This document shows, one piece after another, positions 16,565 to 25,684 of a DNA stretch of 64,000 nt. The stretch's first letter is position 1, and each line of letters begins with the position of its first letter. Made by a program: the position numbers and the translations under genes. Origin of the DNA: Actinomycetospora termitidis (GTDB taxonomy: Bacteria; Actinomycetota; Actinomycetes; Mycobacteriales; Pseudonocardiaceae). The stretch spans positions 186,001-250,000 of the forward strand of contig NZ_JASVWF010000002.1 in NCBI RefSeq assembly GCF_030286555.1, written 5' to 3'. A model generated the notes under the pieces. It saw only the letters and a list, made by a program, of their open reading frames with translations, was not told the DNA's origin and made no database searches.

Positions 16565-16912
16565 ATGCCTTCGTTGACCCTGACCCCCGGCAGCACCGTC
16601 CACGGTGCGCTGACCGCCGCCGGTATCCGCGCCGGCGCCGACAGCGGCAGCCCCCGACTGCACACCCACGTCGTCGAGAGCGCGGCCCGCGCCAACATCG
16701 GCATCTGGGAATGCGAGCCCGGTGGCTGGCCGGTTGTCGACCGTCCCGACACCGAAGTCTGCTTCGTGCTCAGCGGCGCCGCCACCATCACCGACGACGC
16801 CAGCGGAGAGAACCACGCCCTGCAGACCGGCGACCTGCTGGTCCTGCCCCCGGGCTGGAGCGGCCGCTGGGACGTCACCGAGACCCTGCGCAAGGTCTAC
16901 GTCATCTACTGA
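16565..16912 (+). CDS. cupin-domain protein
   Basis: The ATG at 16565 gives a 115-residue single-domain cupin. It shows IGIWECEPGGWPVVDRPDTE, VCFVLSGAATITDD, LQTGDLLVLPPGWSGRWDV and a TLRKVYVIY end. The pattern matches the Cupin_3 group often encoded beside PuuB-like oxidases. Classical metal histidines (HxH) are not evident in the first motif, so an enzymatic role is uncertain. It lies 46 bases after the oxidase gene in the same operon. Confidence 0.88.
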   Translation: MPSLTLTPGSTVHGALTAAGIRAGADSGSPRLHTHVVESAARANIGIWECEPGGWPVVDRPDTEVCFVLSGAATITDDASGENHALQTGDLLVLPPGWSGRWDVTETLRKVYVIY

Positions 16913-16986
16913 CCCGCCATCGCGACGCCCGCACCGCCGACCGCCGACGCCCCCACCACCCGACAACGACGACCAGGAGCACCACC

Positions 16987-18480
16987 ATGACCGAGACCCT
17001 GCACCACTGGGCCGCCGGCGCCGTCCTGAAGACCGACGGCGACCGCTTCGCCGACGTCACCGACCCCGCCACCGGCGCCGTCACCCGCCAGGTCGCCCTG
17101 GCCACCGAGGAGGACGTCGACCAGGTCGTCGCCGCGGCCAAGGCGGCGTTCCCGGGGTGGCGGGACACCTCGCTGTCGAAGCGCACGACGATCCTGTTCC
17201 GGTTCCGGGAGCTGCTCAACGCCCGCGCCGGCGAGCTGGCGGCGCTGATCACCGCCGAGCACGGCAAGGTGCTCTCCGACGCCGCCGGTGAGGTCGCCCG
17301 CGGCCAGGAGGTCGTGGAGTTCGCCTGCGGGATGCCGCACCTGCTCAAGGGCGGGGCCACGGAGAACGCCTCGACCGGGGTCGACGTGCACTCGGTGCGT
17401 CAGCCGCTCGGCGTGGTCGGGATCATCTCGCCGTTCAACTTCCCGGCGATGGTGCCGATGTGGTTCTTCCCGATCGCGATCGCCGCCGGCAACACCGTCG
17501 TGCTCAAGCCGAGCGAGAAGGTCCCGTCGGCGGCGCTGTGGATCGCGGAGCTGTGGCGCGAGGCGGGGCTGCCTGACGGCGTGTTCAACGTCGTCAACGG
17601 CGACAAGGTCGCGGTCGACGGGCTGCTCACCAGCCCGGACGTGAAGTCGATCAGCTTCGTCGGGTCCACCCCGATCGCGCGCTACATCTACGAGACCGGC
17701 ACCGCGCACGGCAAGCGGGTGCAGGCCCTGGGCGGGGCGAAGAACCACGCGGTGGTGCTCCCGGACGCCGACCTGGATCTGGCGGCCGACCAGGCGATCA
17801 ACGCCGGGTTCGGCTCGGCCGGTGAGCGTTGCATGGCGATCTCGGCGCTGGTCGCGGTCGGCGACATCGCCGACACCCTGGTCGACAAGATCGCCGAGCG
17901 GGCCCGCGGGCTGCGCACCGGCGACGGGCGGCGGGGGTGCGACATGGGCCCGCTGGTCACCCGGGCTGCGCAGGAGCGGGTGTCGGGCTACGTCGACGCC
18001 GGTGAGCGCGAGGGCGCCCGCGTCGTGGTCGACGGCCGCGGGGTCGCCCCGGACGCCGACGGGCAGGGGTTCTTCGTCGGCCCGACGCTGCTCGACCACG
18101 TCGGTACCGGCATGAGCGTCTACACCGACGAGATCTTCGGCCCGGTCCTGAGCGTGGTCCGCGTCGACACCTACGAGCAGGCCGTCGACCTGATCAACGC
18201 CAACCCCTACGGCAACGGCACCGCGATCTTCACCCGCGACGGCGGGGCCGCGCGGCGGTTCCAGAACGAGGTCGAGGTCGGGATGATCGGCGTGAACGTG
18301 CCGGTCCCGGTGCCGATGGCCTACTACTCCTTCGGCGGCTGGAAGAACTCGCTGTTCGGCGACACCCACGCCCACGGCACCGAGGGCGTGCACTTCTTCA
18401 CCCGCGGCAAGGTCGTCACCACCCGCTGGCTCGACCCCTCCCACGCCGGGCTGAACCTCGGCTTCCCCACCAACGCCTGA
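16987..18480 (+). CDS. mmsA: methylmalonate-semialdehyde dehydrogenase (CoA-acylating)
   Basis: The 497-residue protein has the MmsA/IolA hallmarks. These are VVGIISPFNFPAMVPMWFFP, the catalytic cysteine C282 in SAGERCMAIS, and a C-terminal YYSFGGWKNSLFGDTHAHGT. Two arginines at 105 and 281 keep the 176-residue spacing of the substrate-binding arginines in the Bacillus enzyme. The family converts malonate- or methylmalonate-semialdehyde plus CoA and NAD to acetyl- or propionyl-CoA and CO2. CAGGAGCACCACC precedes the ATG. It ends the permease/oxidase/cupin unit, giving the operon an acyl-CoA product. Confidence 0.93.
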   Translation: MTETLHHWAAGAVLKTDGDRFADVTDPATGAVTRQVALATEEDVDQVVAAAKAAFPGWRDTSLSKRTTILFRFRELLNARAGELAALITAEHGKVLSDAAGEVARGQEVVEFACGMPHLLKGGATENASTGVDVHSVRQPLGVVGIISPFNFPAMVPMWFFPIAIAAGNTVVLKPSEKVPSAALWIAELWREAGLPDGVFNVVNGDKVAVDGLLTSPDVKSISFVGSTPIARYIYETGTAHGKRVQALGGAKNHAVVLPDADLDLAADQAINAGFGSAGERCMAISALVAVGDIADTLVDKIAERARGLRTGDGRRGCDMGPLVTRAAQERVSGYVDAGEREGARVVVDGRGVAPDADGQGFFVGPTLLDHVGTGMSVYTDEIFGPVLSVVRVDTYEQAVDLINANPYGNGTAIFTRDGGAARRFQNEVEVGMIGVNVPVPVPMAYYSFGGWKNSLFGDTHAHGTEGVHFFTRGKVVTTRWLDPSHAGLNLGFPTNA

Positions 18481-18493
18481 CCCTCCCTGCCCG

Positions 18494-18519
18494 ACGGCGG
18501 GTGCCACGGCACCCGCCGT
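18494..18519. terminator. strong hairpin between convergent genes
   Basis: ACGGCGGGTGCC and GGCACCCGCCGT form a perfect 12-base inverted repeat with almost no loop, 14 bases after the mmsA stop and before the convergent SMP-30 gene. There is no T-run, as is common in actinobacteria. It could serve both directions. Confidence 0.7.
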
Positions 18520-18553
18520 GGTCGATGACGCGGCGGCCGTCCGACGCCCGGCT

Positions 18554-20139
18554 TCAGACTCGGCAGAGCGCGATCACGCTGCCCTCCTGGTCCGCGGCGA
18601 CGTAGATCGTGCCGTGGTCGTCCACCTCGACGCCGGCGAACGGCGCGATCGGTCCCGGGATCATCATGGGCAGGCCGTTCACGGTGGGGCGAAGCATGCC
18701 GTTCTCGCCGACGGGGAGGTCGTCGGCGATGACCCGGCGCTCGCTGCCGTCGAACGGCAGCCAGACCAGGCGACGACGGCCGACCTCGCAGACGACCAGC
18801 CCGTCGCGGTCGACCGCGATGCCCTGCGGGACGAGGAGGTCGTTTGCGAAGACCGTCCGGGTGGCGTCGGGTCCCACCACCTCGACGGTGCCCCGCGCCT
18901 CGTCGGAGACGTAGACGCTGCCGTCCGCGGCCACCGCGACGTCGCTCGGGCGCTCCAGTCCGGACGCGAGCTCCACCGTCTCGCCTGCACGGGGGAGCCC
19001 GAGCACCCGACCGCTCCCGGAGCCGGCCACGACGACGCCGTCGCCCCGGGCGGCGACGCCGGTGCACTCGCCGAGACCCTCGGCCCACGTCTCCGGCGAG
19101 GTCCACGACCCCGCCATGTGTCGCGTCACCATCCCCAGGTTGTTCGTCACGAACATCGCCGCCCGGTCCGCGGACGCGCACAAGCCCCGCACGTAGCCGG
19201 GGAAGCCCGGGTCGGTGATCTTCTCCGTCCGCACGAGAGCGAGGTCCTCGGTGACCGTGGCGGCCCCGAGCCCGTCCGCCACGCACAGGCCGTCGGTCGT
19301 GGCCGCCAGGCCGTAGGGCCCCATCAGGCCGGGAGCCACGATCTCCCGCGACCGGCCGTCGGGGTAGAGCTCGTACACCGCCCCGTCGATGTAGTACGAC
19401 ACGAAGAGGCGACCGTCCGCCGTGATGTCGAGGTTGTCCATCCCGGGGCGTCCGCGCCCGACGGTCTGCGTCGCGGAGGTCTCCGGGTCGAAGGCCAGGA
19501 CCTCGCCCGAACCGCCGAGGCCGACGTAGATCCGGCCGTCCGGGCCCGTGCGGCAGGAACACGGGGCGGCCAGTCCGTCCAGGACGACCTCGACCTCACC
19601 GCCGTCGATGGACACGCGGGCGACCTGCCCCGCGAACGGGAGCGCGGTGTAGAGGAGCCGGTCGGCGCCGATCGTCAACCCGTTCGGGCCCTCGACGTCC
19701 CGCGCCACGAGCCGAGCGGGGCGATCGTCGCGGTACACCTCGTAGATCGATCCGCCCGGGATGAACTGACCCACGAAGATGCGGTCCTCGAACACGGTGA
19801 TGCCGTTGGCGCCGAGGACGTCGTCGGCCACGACGCGGTAGGTCCCGTCGTGCAGGGCGGTGACGCGCGCGTCCATGCACTCGGCCACGTACATGACCCC
19901 GTCGCTGTCGAACGCGAGATCGTCCGGAGAGACGATGGCGCTCCCGCGGGGGAGACGACGGTGACCTCGCCGGTGTCCGGGTCGATCCGCGAGATCTGGT
20001 TCCCGAACGCCGAGGCGTTGTAGAGCGCTCCGTCGGGCCCGATCCGCAGACCGTTCGCACCGCCGATGGGGCGTGCCGGGGTTCGGCCGAGCACCTGCCA
20101 CTGCGGGACGGTGCCGGCGTGCGTGTCGTCAACGGTCAT
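18554..20139 (-). pseudogene. SMP-30/gluconolactonase-like beta-propeller protein, frameshifted
   Basis: The ATG at 20139 starts MTVDDTHAGTVPQWQVLGRT, and this frame is good up to DPDTGEVTVVSP. The rest of the protein, from GSAIVSPDDLAFDSDGVMYV to the stop at 18554, is one frame away. The break falls in a run of five G (19948-19952 on the plus strand); a sixth G would restore one frame of about 528 codons. The repeated 'ANG(I/L)T', 'PSDVAVAADGSVYVSD' and 'PQGIAVDRDGLVVCEV' units are those of SMP-30/strictosidine-synthase-like propellers, which often act as lactonases. A recent mutation, slippage or a base-calling error are all possible. Confidence 0.8.
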
Positions 20140-20197
20140 GGCACGACTCCTGTGTCGAGTGGCCGGCCGATGCGCGATCGACCGAGATGTGGTGAAG

Positions 20198-20210
20198 TGA
20201 ACTCGTTTCA
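20198..20210. promoter_or_regulatory. operator-like palindrome, site A of the TetR set
   Basis: TGAACTCGTTTCA lies 30 bases before the SDR start at 20240. It is an imperfect copy of the palindrome TGAACTnAGTTCA found at the other promoters of this cluster. Confidence 0.5.
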
Positions 20211-20239
20211 GGTTGGGCCAGTCAAGACGGGAGCCGAAG

Positions 20240-21016
20240 GTGACGACGTCGAGCGGCAGCACGGGACAGCCCGGTCCTCCCGGACGACGGGTCGTCGTCA
20301 CCGGAGGGGCGAGCGGGATCGGGCGCGCCGTCGTCGAGCGTCTGCGTGTGCACGGCGCGCGGGTGACGGCTCTGGACCTGCGTGTCCCGGAGTCCGCGCC
20401 CGACGACGCCGTGCGAGCCCTGCCGTGCGACGTCGCGGACGAGGACTCGGTCGCCTCGGCGGTCGAGGAGGCGGCGTCCTGGATGGGAGGAGTGGACCGC
20501 CTCGTCACCTGTGCCGGCGTGACCGACGGCTCCCCGACCGAGGAGATGAGCCTCCGGACCTGGCGTCGTCTGGTCGACGTCAACCTCACCGGGACCTTCC
20601 TGGCCGTGCGCTCCTGCCTGCCCCACCTCCTGTCGGTGGAGGGAGCGGCGGTGGTCACGATCGGCTCGGTCGGCGGGCTCGTGGCGGCCGGCCGTTCGGC
20701 CGCCTACGACGCCACCAAGGGCGGGGTCCTCGCTCTGAGTCGCAGCCTGGCCGCCGAGTACGCCGACCGGGGGCTGCGCGTCAATTGTGTGTGCCCCGGG
20801 CTCGTCGCCACCGGCCTGGCGGCGAACAGCGGCAACGATCCGGAAGGGCTCTCGTCCGTCCCGCGGACGGCGATCGCGGGACGGGTGACGCCCCTGATGC
20901 AGCGGTCGGGCACGCCCGAGGAGATCGCCGCCACGGTCGCCTTCCTGCTGTCCGACGACGCGGCGTTCATGACCGGTGCCGCCGTCGCCGTCGACGGCGG
21001 TTACACCGCGGTCTGA
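20240..21016 (+). CDS. short-chain dehydrogenase/reductase
   Basis: The GTG at 20240 follows GGGAGCCGAAG and gives 258 residues. It is a classical SDR with VVVTGGASGIGRAVVERL (TGxxxGIG), LVTCAGVTDG in place of NNAG, the serine in TIGSVGGL and the catalytic YDATKGG (YxxxK). A C-terminal GAAVAVDGGYTAV completes it. It is the first plus-strand gene after operator site A and is followed 25 bases later by the flavoprotein gene. The substrate is presumably a secondary alcohol or ketone of the degradation pathway. Confidence 0.92.
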   Translation: MTTSSGSTGQPGPPGRRVVVTGGASGIGRAVVERLRVHGARVTALDLRVPESAPDDAVRALPCDVADEDSVASAVEEAASWMGGVDRLVTCAGVTDGSPTEEMSLRTWRRLVDVNLTGTFLAVRSCLPHLLSVEGAAVVTIGSVGGLVAAGRSAAYDATKGGVLALSRSLAAEYADRGLRVNCVCPGLVATGLAANSGNDPEGLSSVPRTAIAGRVTPLMQRSGTPEEIAATVAFLLSDDAAFMTGAAVAVDGGYTAV

Positions 21017-21041
21017 CCGCACGATCCGGAATGGAGAACAC

Positions 21042-22361
21042 ATGAACGACGTCGTCGACCTGCTCGTCATCGGGGGCGGCATGGCGGGGATGAGCGCCGC
21101 CGCCCGCGCCGCCCGTCGCGGTCTCGAGGTCGTGGTGGTCGAGAGCGGCCCGGAACTCGGTGGATCGGCGCTCTACGCGGGCTACCTGTGGACGGCCCCG
21201 ACGATCGAGGCGATGTGCGAGGCGAACCCGGACGGCGATCCCGCGCTCGCCGAGGCGGTCGTCGACGGTTTCGGTCAGGCCGTCGCGTTCCTCGACGAGC
21301 TCGGCGTCCCGTACGGTCCGGCGGTCCCGATCCTGCGCTTCGGACGGGGCCATCAGTTCGACACCGCCTTGTTCATCGACACGTGCCGACGAGCGGTGCT
21401 GGCGAGTGGGGGCAGCGTGCTGCTCTCGACCACGACGGAGACGCTGCTCACCGACGCGACCGGCGCAGTCGTGGGGGCGGAGGTCACGGTGGCCGGTGGT
21501 GCGCCCCGCCGGATCCACGCCGGAGCGACCCTCCTGGCCACGGGAGGCTTCCAGGCCGACCCGGACCGGCGTGCGGAGCTCGTCGGTCCCCAGGCGCGGG
21601 ACATGCCGTTGCGCTCGAACCCTCGCAGCGAGGGTGAGGGACTGCGCCTGGCCCGGGTGGCCGGAGGTGCATTGGGCAATGCCGGCGGTGGCTTCTACGG
21701 GCACCTGGTCCCCGCGCACGTGACGCTCGAACCGGAACACTTCGTCGACCTCGCGCTCTACTACAGCGAGCACGCGCTGCTGTTCAACCTGCGCGGCGAG
21801 CGCTTCATCGACGAGACGCTCGGGGATCACCTCACCGCGAACGCCCTGCTCGAGCAGCCCGGGTCACGTGGCCTGCTGGTCACCGACGCGCGCGGGTACC
21901 GCGAGTTCGTCTGCGGGGCGTACGTGGAGGGAGCGGCGTCCACCGACAAGTTCGCGCTCGCCGACCGGCGAGGCGGCCGGTGCGTGATGGCCGACGACGC
22001 CGACGACTTCGCGGCGATGCCGCCGGAGTGGGGCTACGACGGGGAACGCATCGCCGAGGAGGTCGCACGGTGCGCCCACGGTGAGGCACTGACTCCGGGG
22101 CGCACGCACGACCCTCGTCCGCTCGACGAGCCGCCCTACTACGTGGTGGAGACGGTCCCGGCGATCACCTTCCCGTTCGCGGGCATCAGGATCGATGCGC
22201 GGGCCCGCGTGCAGGCCGCGGACGGTGGCACGGTGCCGGGCCTGTACGCCGCCGGTTCCGACATCGGTGGGCTCTACGTCGGGGCGTACGCGGGCGGGCT
22301 CGCCCCGGCCGTGGTCTTCGGGCTCGCCGCGGCCGACGACACCGCCTCGGTCGCGCGCTGA
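21042..22361 (+). CDS. FAD-dependent dehydrogenase (fumarate reductase/3-ketosteroid dehydrogenase-like)
   Basis: The ATG at 21042 (MNDVVDLLVIGGGMAGMSAA) gives 439 residues. The FAD-binding fold DLLVIGGGMAGMSAAARAAR is followed by LLATGGFQADPDRR and NPRSEGEGLRLARVAGG, the pattern of the FrdA/KstD/urocanate reductase group. The C-terminal GLYAAGSDIGGLYVGAYAGG is the usual FAD end motif. These enzymes insert or remove double bonds next to a carbonyl. At 439 residues it is shorter than typical KstD (about 510-570). A role as an enone/dehydrogenation step of the cluster is inferred. Confidence 0.88.
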   Translation: MNDVVDLLVIGGGMAGMSAAARAARRGLEVVVVESGPELGGSALYAGYLWTAPTIEAMCEANPDGDPALAEAVVDGFGQAVAFLDELGVPYGPAVPILRFGRGHQFDTALFIDTCRRAVLASGGSVLLSTTTETLLTDATGAVVGAEVTVAGGAPRRIHAGATLLATGGFQADPDRRAELVGPQARDMPLRSNPRSEGEGLRLARVAGGALGNAGGGFYGHLVPAHVTLEPEHFVDLALYYSEHALLFNLRGERFIDETLGDHLTANALLEQPGSRGLLVTDARGYREFVCGAYVEGAASTDKFALADRRGGRCVMADDADDFAAMPPEWGYDGERIAEEVARCAHGEALTPGRTHDPRPLDEPPYYVVETVPAITFPFAGIRIDARARVQAADGGTVPGLYAAGSDIGGLYVGAYAGGLAPAVVFGLAAADDTASVAR

Positions 22362-22394
22362 CCATCGCAGTCCCGTTCCCCTGGAGGAGACGTT

Positions 22395-23444
22395 GTGTTC
22401 GCGTACCGGATGACGGCACCGGGGTCGGCGGAGTTGGTCGAGGTGCGAGCCCCGGACCCCGGCCCCGGACAGGTGCGGCTCGATGTCCTCGCTGCGGGCG
22501 TCTGCCATTCCGACCTCGCCGTGCTGGACGGCGGGGCGGCGGCCACGTGGACGCTCCCGTTCACGCTCGGGCACGAGACGTGCGGCCGGGTCGCGGAGCT
22601 GGGAGAGGGTGTCGAGGGCCTGGCCGTGGGGGAGCAGGTCGTGGTGCACGCCCCGTACGGCTGCGGCGACTGCCCGCGGTGCGCCACGGGGCGGACCAAC
22701 TACTGCGATCGTCGGGCGAGCCTCCCGGCGGCCGGGCTGGGGCTGGGTCTCGACGGCGGGATGGCCGAGGCCATGGTGGTCGACGCGACCCGGGTGGTCT
22801 CCGCGGAGGGTCTGGACCCGGTGGCCGCGGCGACGCTGACCGACGCCGGCCTGACGTCGTTCCACGCCGTCCAGGGCAGCCGGGAGGCGCTCGCCGAGCC
22901 GGACGCGCTCGCCGTCGTGATCGGTGTCGGCGGGCTCGGACACCTCGCCATCGGTCTGCTCCGCGGACTCGGGACGACCGTCGTCGCGGTCGACACCCGG
23001 GAGGAGGCCTTGGTCCTGGCGCGTGAGTGCGGGGCCGACGTCGCCGTGCTGCCCGCCGGCGCGCGCGGGGTGGTCCCCGCCCGGGGTGCGGACGTGGTGT
23101 TCGACTTCGCGGGCGCTCAGAGCAGCCTCGACCTGGCCGTCGCCCTGCTCCGGACGGCGGGTGACCTCGTCGTCGTCGGAAGCGGCGGCGGGTCGCTCAC
23201 GGTGTCCAAGCCGGGCGTGCTGCCCTCGGGTGCCGCGGTGCGCGTGCCGTTCTGGGGCTCGCGGCCCGAGCTCGAGGCCGTCGTCGGGGTGGCCCGGGGC
23301 GGCAGCCTCACGCCCCGGACCACGACCTACCCCCTCGCCGACGCCGACCGCGCGTTCGCGCAGCTCCGGGCCGGGCGGCTGCTCGGACGCGCGGTCCTCG
23401 TCCCGGAGCAGCGTCAGCGGGCGGCCCAGCCGCCGTCGACGTAG
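22395..23444 (+). CDS. zinc-dependent alcohol dehydrogenase (MDR family)
   Basis: The GTG at 22395, after GGAGGAGAC, gives 349 residues. The catalytic-zinc residues appear in AAGVCHSDLAVLDGG and LPFTLGHETCGRV. The structural zinc lobe is GCGDCPRCATGRTNYC, and the NAD-binding motif is VVIGVGGLGHLAIGLLRGLG. It probably oxidises a primary or secondary alcohol with NAD. It ends the SDR-flavoprotein-ADH unit, and its last 31 bases overlap the convergent SDR gene (23414-23444). Confidence 0.93.
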   Translation: MFAYRMTAPGSAELVEVRAPDPGPGQVRLDVLAAGVCHSDLAVLDGGAAATWTLPFTLGHETCGRVAELGEGVEGLAVGEQVVVHAPYGCGDCPRCATGRTNYCDRRASLPAAGLGLGLDGGMAEAMVVDATRVVSAEGLDPVAAATLTDAGLTSFHAVQGSREALAEPDALAVVIGVGGLGHLAIGLLRGLGTTVVAVDTREEALVLARECGADVAVLPAGARGVVPARGADVVFDFAGAQSSLDLAVALLRTAGDLVVVGSGGGSLTVSKPGVLPSGAAVRVPFWGSRPELEAVVGVARGGSLTPRTTTYPLADADRAFAQLRAGRLLGRAVLVPEQRQRAAQPPST

Positions 23445-24160
23445 AGCTCCGAGCCGGTGGTGTAGGCCGAGTCCTCGCTCGCGAGGAAGGCGACGGCGGC
23501 GGCGACCTCCTCCGGTCGGCCGAGCCGCCCCATCGGCGTGTTGTCGAGCATCGCGCGGTGCCGGTCAGTGCCCCCGAACCGCTCGATCAGCGGCGCGGTG
23601 CCGATGAACGCGGGCACCACCGCGTTCACCCGGACGCCGCGCTGCGCCCAGTGCAGCGCGGCGTTCATCGTCATGGCGCGGACCGCGCCCTTGGCGGCGG
23701 CGTAGGAGAAGCTGTTCGCGAGCCCACCGGTCGCGCCGAGGATCGAGGCGACGTTGACGATCGCCCCGCCGCCGCTGTGCTCGATCATCGGGCCGACGTG
23801 CTGCATGCCGAGCCACGTGCCGAGCTGGTCGACCGCGACGACCTGGTCCCAGCGTTCGCGGGTCTCGGTCTCGACGGTGCCGAGGCTGCCGATGCCCGCG
23901 TTGTTGACCAGAGCGTGGGCCGCGCCCCACCGGCCCCGGACGGCGTCGACCGTCCGGGACCAGCCGTCGGGGTCAGCGACGTCGAGGACGGACACCAGCG
24001 TGTCCCCGTCGAGGGTGTCCGCGAGGTCGTTCAGTGCCCCCTCGTCGACGTCGGTGAGGGCCACCGAGGCGCCCTCGTCGACGAGCCGCCGCGCGATCGC
24101 GGCCCCGAGGCCTCCGGTGGCGCCGGTGAGGACGACCCGTCGGCCCTCGAGCCCACGCAC
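23414..24160 (-). CDS. short-chain dehydrogenase/reductase
   Basis: The GTG at 24160 comes 2 bases after the transporter stop (24163-24165) and gives 248 residues: VRGLEGRRVVLTGATGGLGA. It has ALVNNAGIGSLGTVE, the serine in VNVASILGATGG, the active site FSYAAAKGAV and GSELYVDGGWAAR at the end, so it is a complete classical SDR. It is cotranscribed with the MHS transporter. Its 3' end overlaps the convergent zinc ADH gene. Confidence 0.9.
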   Translation of the reverse strand: MRGLEGRRVVLTGATGGLGAAIARRLVDEGASVALTDVDEGALNDLADTLDGDTLVSVLDVADPDGWSRTVDAVRGRWGAAHALVNNAGIGSLGTVETETRERWDQVVAVDQLGTWLGMQHVGPMIEHSGGGAIVNVASILGATGGLANSFSYAAAKGAVRAMTMNAALHWAQRGVRVNAVVPAFIGTAPLIERFGGTDRHRAMLDNTPMGRLGRPEEVAAAVAFLASEDSAYTTGSELYVDGGWAAR

Positions 24161-24162
24161 GG

Positions 24163-25524
24163 TCAGCGGTCCGCGGTGGTGGGGGTGGGCGCCGGCGAGG
24201 CCGTGCCGGCGCCGCGCTCGCCCGCGGGGACGCCGCTCGCGAGCTCCTCGCCGGAGCTCTCGCGGACGGAGAGCAGGACCAGCAGCCCGACGACCGCGGC
24301 GACGACGGCGTAGAAGGCCGGCGCGATCGTGATGCCGGTGGCCGCGACGAGCGAGGTGGCGACCAGGGAGACCGTTCCGGTGCCGACGACGCCGGCCACG
24401 TTGAAGCCCAGCGACACCCCGGAGTAGCGGACGCGGGTCGGGAAGAGCTCGGAGTACATCGTGTAGATGACGCCCTGCTGCACGGCGAACGGGACGTTGA
24501 GGACCAGGGCCGCGACGACGGCGAGCGCGAGTGACCCCTGCTGCATGGCCCAGAAGCAGGGTACCGACAGGACGAGGAAGCCGATCATGCCCGCGCCGAC
24601 CACACGACGGCGTCCGAAGCGGTCGCTCAGTGCCCCGGCCCACGGGATGAGCGCGAGCGGCACCAGCACGATCAGGACGGTCAGCCACAGACTGCTCGAC
24701 AGCGGGTACTTCAGCACCGCCGAGAGGTGCACCACCAGGTACACCGACGCGATGCCGCCCGTGGTCAGGGTCGAGTACCCGAGACCGATGACCCGCAGCA
24801 GGCTCGCCGTGTGGTCACGCACCACCTCGGTCACCGGCGCCTTCGGGGGAGCCGCTTCCTCGATCATCTGCACGAACAGCGGGGAGTCCTCCACCTTGAG
24901 CCGGTAGATCACGGCGGCCACCAGCAACGGTGCGGCGATGAGGAACGGGACGCGCCAGCCCCAGCTGGCCATCTGCTCGGCGGTCGTCAGGGCGCTCACG
25001 GTCCCCACGACGGCGGCCGCGCCGGCGAGGCCGAGCGAGACGCCGATGGAGGTCGCGGACCCGAACAGGCCCCGCCGTCTGCTCGGGGACGATTCGGTGG
25101 ACAGCGACACGGCGCCGCCGACCTCCCCGCCGGCGGACAGGCCCTGCAGCAGGCGCAGGAGGGTCAACAGGATCGGAGCGGCGATGCCGATCGAGGCGTA
25201 GGTCGGGAGCAGGCCGGTCAGGGTGGTGGCGACCCCCATGAGAGCGACCGTTGCCAGGAGCACCGTGCGCCGGCCTCTCCGGTCCCCGATCCGGCCGAAG
25301 ATCAGGCCTCCGACCGGGCGAATGAAGTAGGCCCCCGCGATCACTCCGAGCGTGGACAGCAGCCCGACGAAGCCCTGCGTGGCGGGGAAGAAGAGCTTCG
25401 CGAGGATGACGGCGAGGTAGCCGTAGATCGCGAAGTCGTAGTACTCGATCGCCGTGCCCACGGCGGCGGCCGTGCTGGCCCTGCGGGCGACCCGTTCCCG
25501 GTCGCCCTGTGTCTCGGTCGTCAT
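24163..25524 (-). CDS. MFS transporter, metabolite:H+ symporter family
   Basis: The ATG at 25524 gives 453 residues with twelve predicted membrane segments. AVGTAIEYYDFAIYGYLAVI, FIRPVGGLIFGRIGDRRGRR and [20 protein letters not shown] are the signatures of the MHS group (ShiA, ProP, KgtP), which imports organic acids and betaines with protons. The gene reads away from the enoyl-CoA hydratase gene across the operator-rich region at 25591-25670, so the TetR protein probably controls uptake along with degradation. Confidence 0.92.
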   Translation of the reverse strand: MTTETQGDRERVARRASTAAAVGTAIEYYDFAIYGYLAVILAKLFFPATQGFVGLLSTLGVIAGAYFIRPVGGLIFGRIGDRRGRRTVLLATVALMGVATTLTGLLPTYASIGIAAPILLTLLRLLQGLSAGGEVGGAVSLSTESSPSRRRGLFGSATSIGVSLGLAGAAAVVGTVSALTTAEQMASWGWRVPFLIAAPLLVAAVIYRLKVEDSPLFVQMIEEAAPPKAPVTEVVRDHTASLLRVIGLGYSTLTTGGIASVYLVVHLSAVLKYPLSSSLWLTVLIVLVPLALIPWAGALSDRFGRRRVVGAGMIGFLVLSVPCFWAMQQGSLALAVVAALVLNVPFAVQQGVIYTMYSELFPTRVRYSGVSLGFNVAGVVGTGTVSLVATSLVAATGITIAPAFYAVVAAVVGLLVLLSVRESSGEELASGVPAGERGAGTASPAPTPTTADR

Positions 25525-25590
25525 GCGGCGCTCCTTCGCGCTCCGGCGCGGAGGACCCCTCGTCCTCGCGGCCGAGGTGACGGTAGACAC

Positions 25591-25670
25591 TGAACTGACA
25601 TCAGTTCAAGAGGTTTCGCGCTTGACATCGAACTCGGTTCAGCTCAAGCTTCGACTTGAACTCAGTTCAA
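25591..25670. promoter_or_regulatory. three clustered operator palindromes, site B of the TetR set
   Basis: TGAACTGACATCAGTTCA (25591-25608) is a perfect 18-base inverted repeat. GAACTCGGTTC (25630-25640) and TTGAACTCAGTTCAA (25656-25670, perfect around a central C) follow. A TTGACA at 25622-25627 is a good -35 for the plus-strand enoyl-CoA hydratase gene, so the two right-hand sites would cover that promoter. The left site is well placed for the divergent transporter gene. Confidence 0.75.
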
Positions 25671-25684
25671 CTTGGGAGGCTCCG

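Noticed and set aside
16906-18507. 533-codon open frame opposite mmsA
   Set aside because: No recognisable motif, whereas the plus strand has a complete MmsA with catalytic residues.
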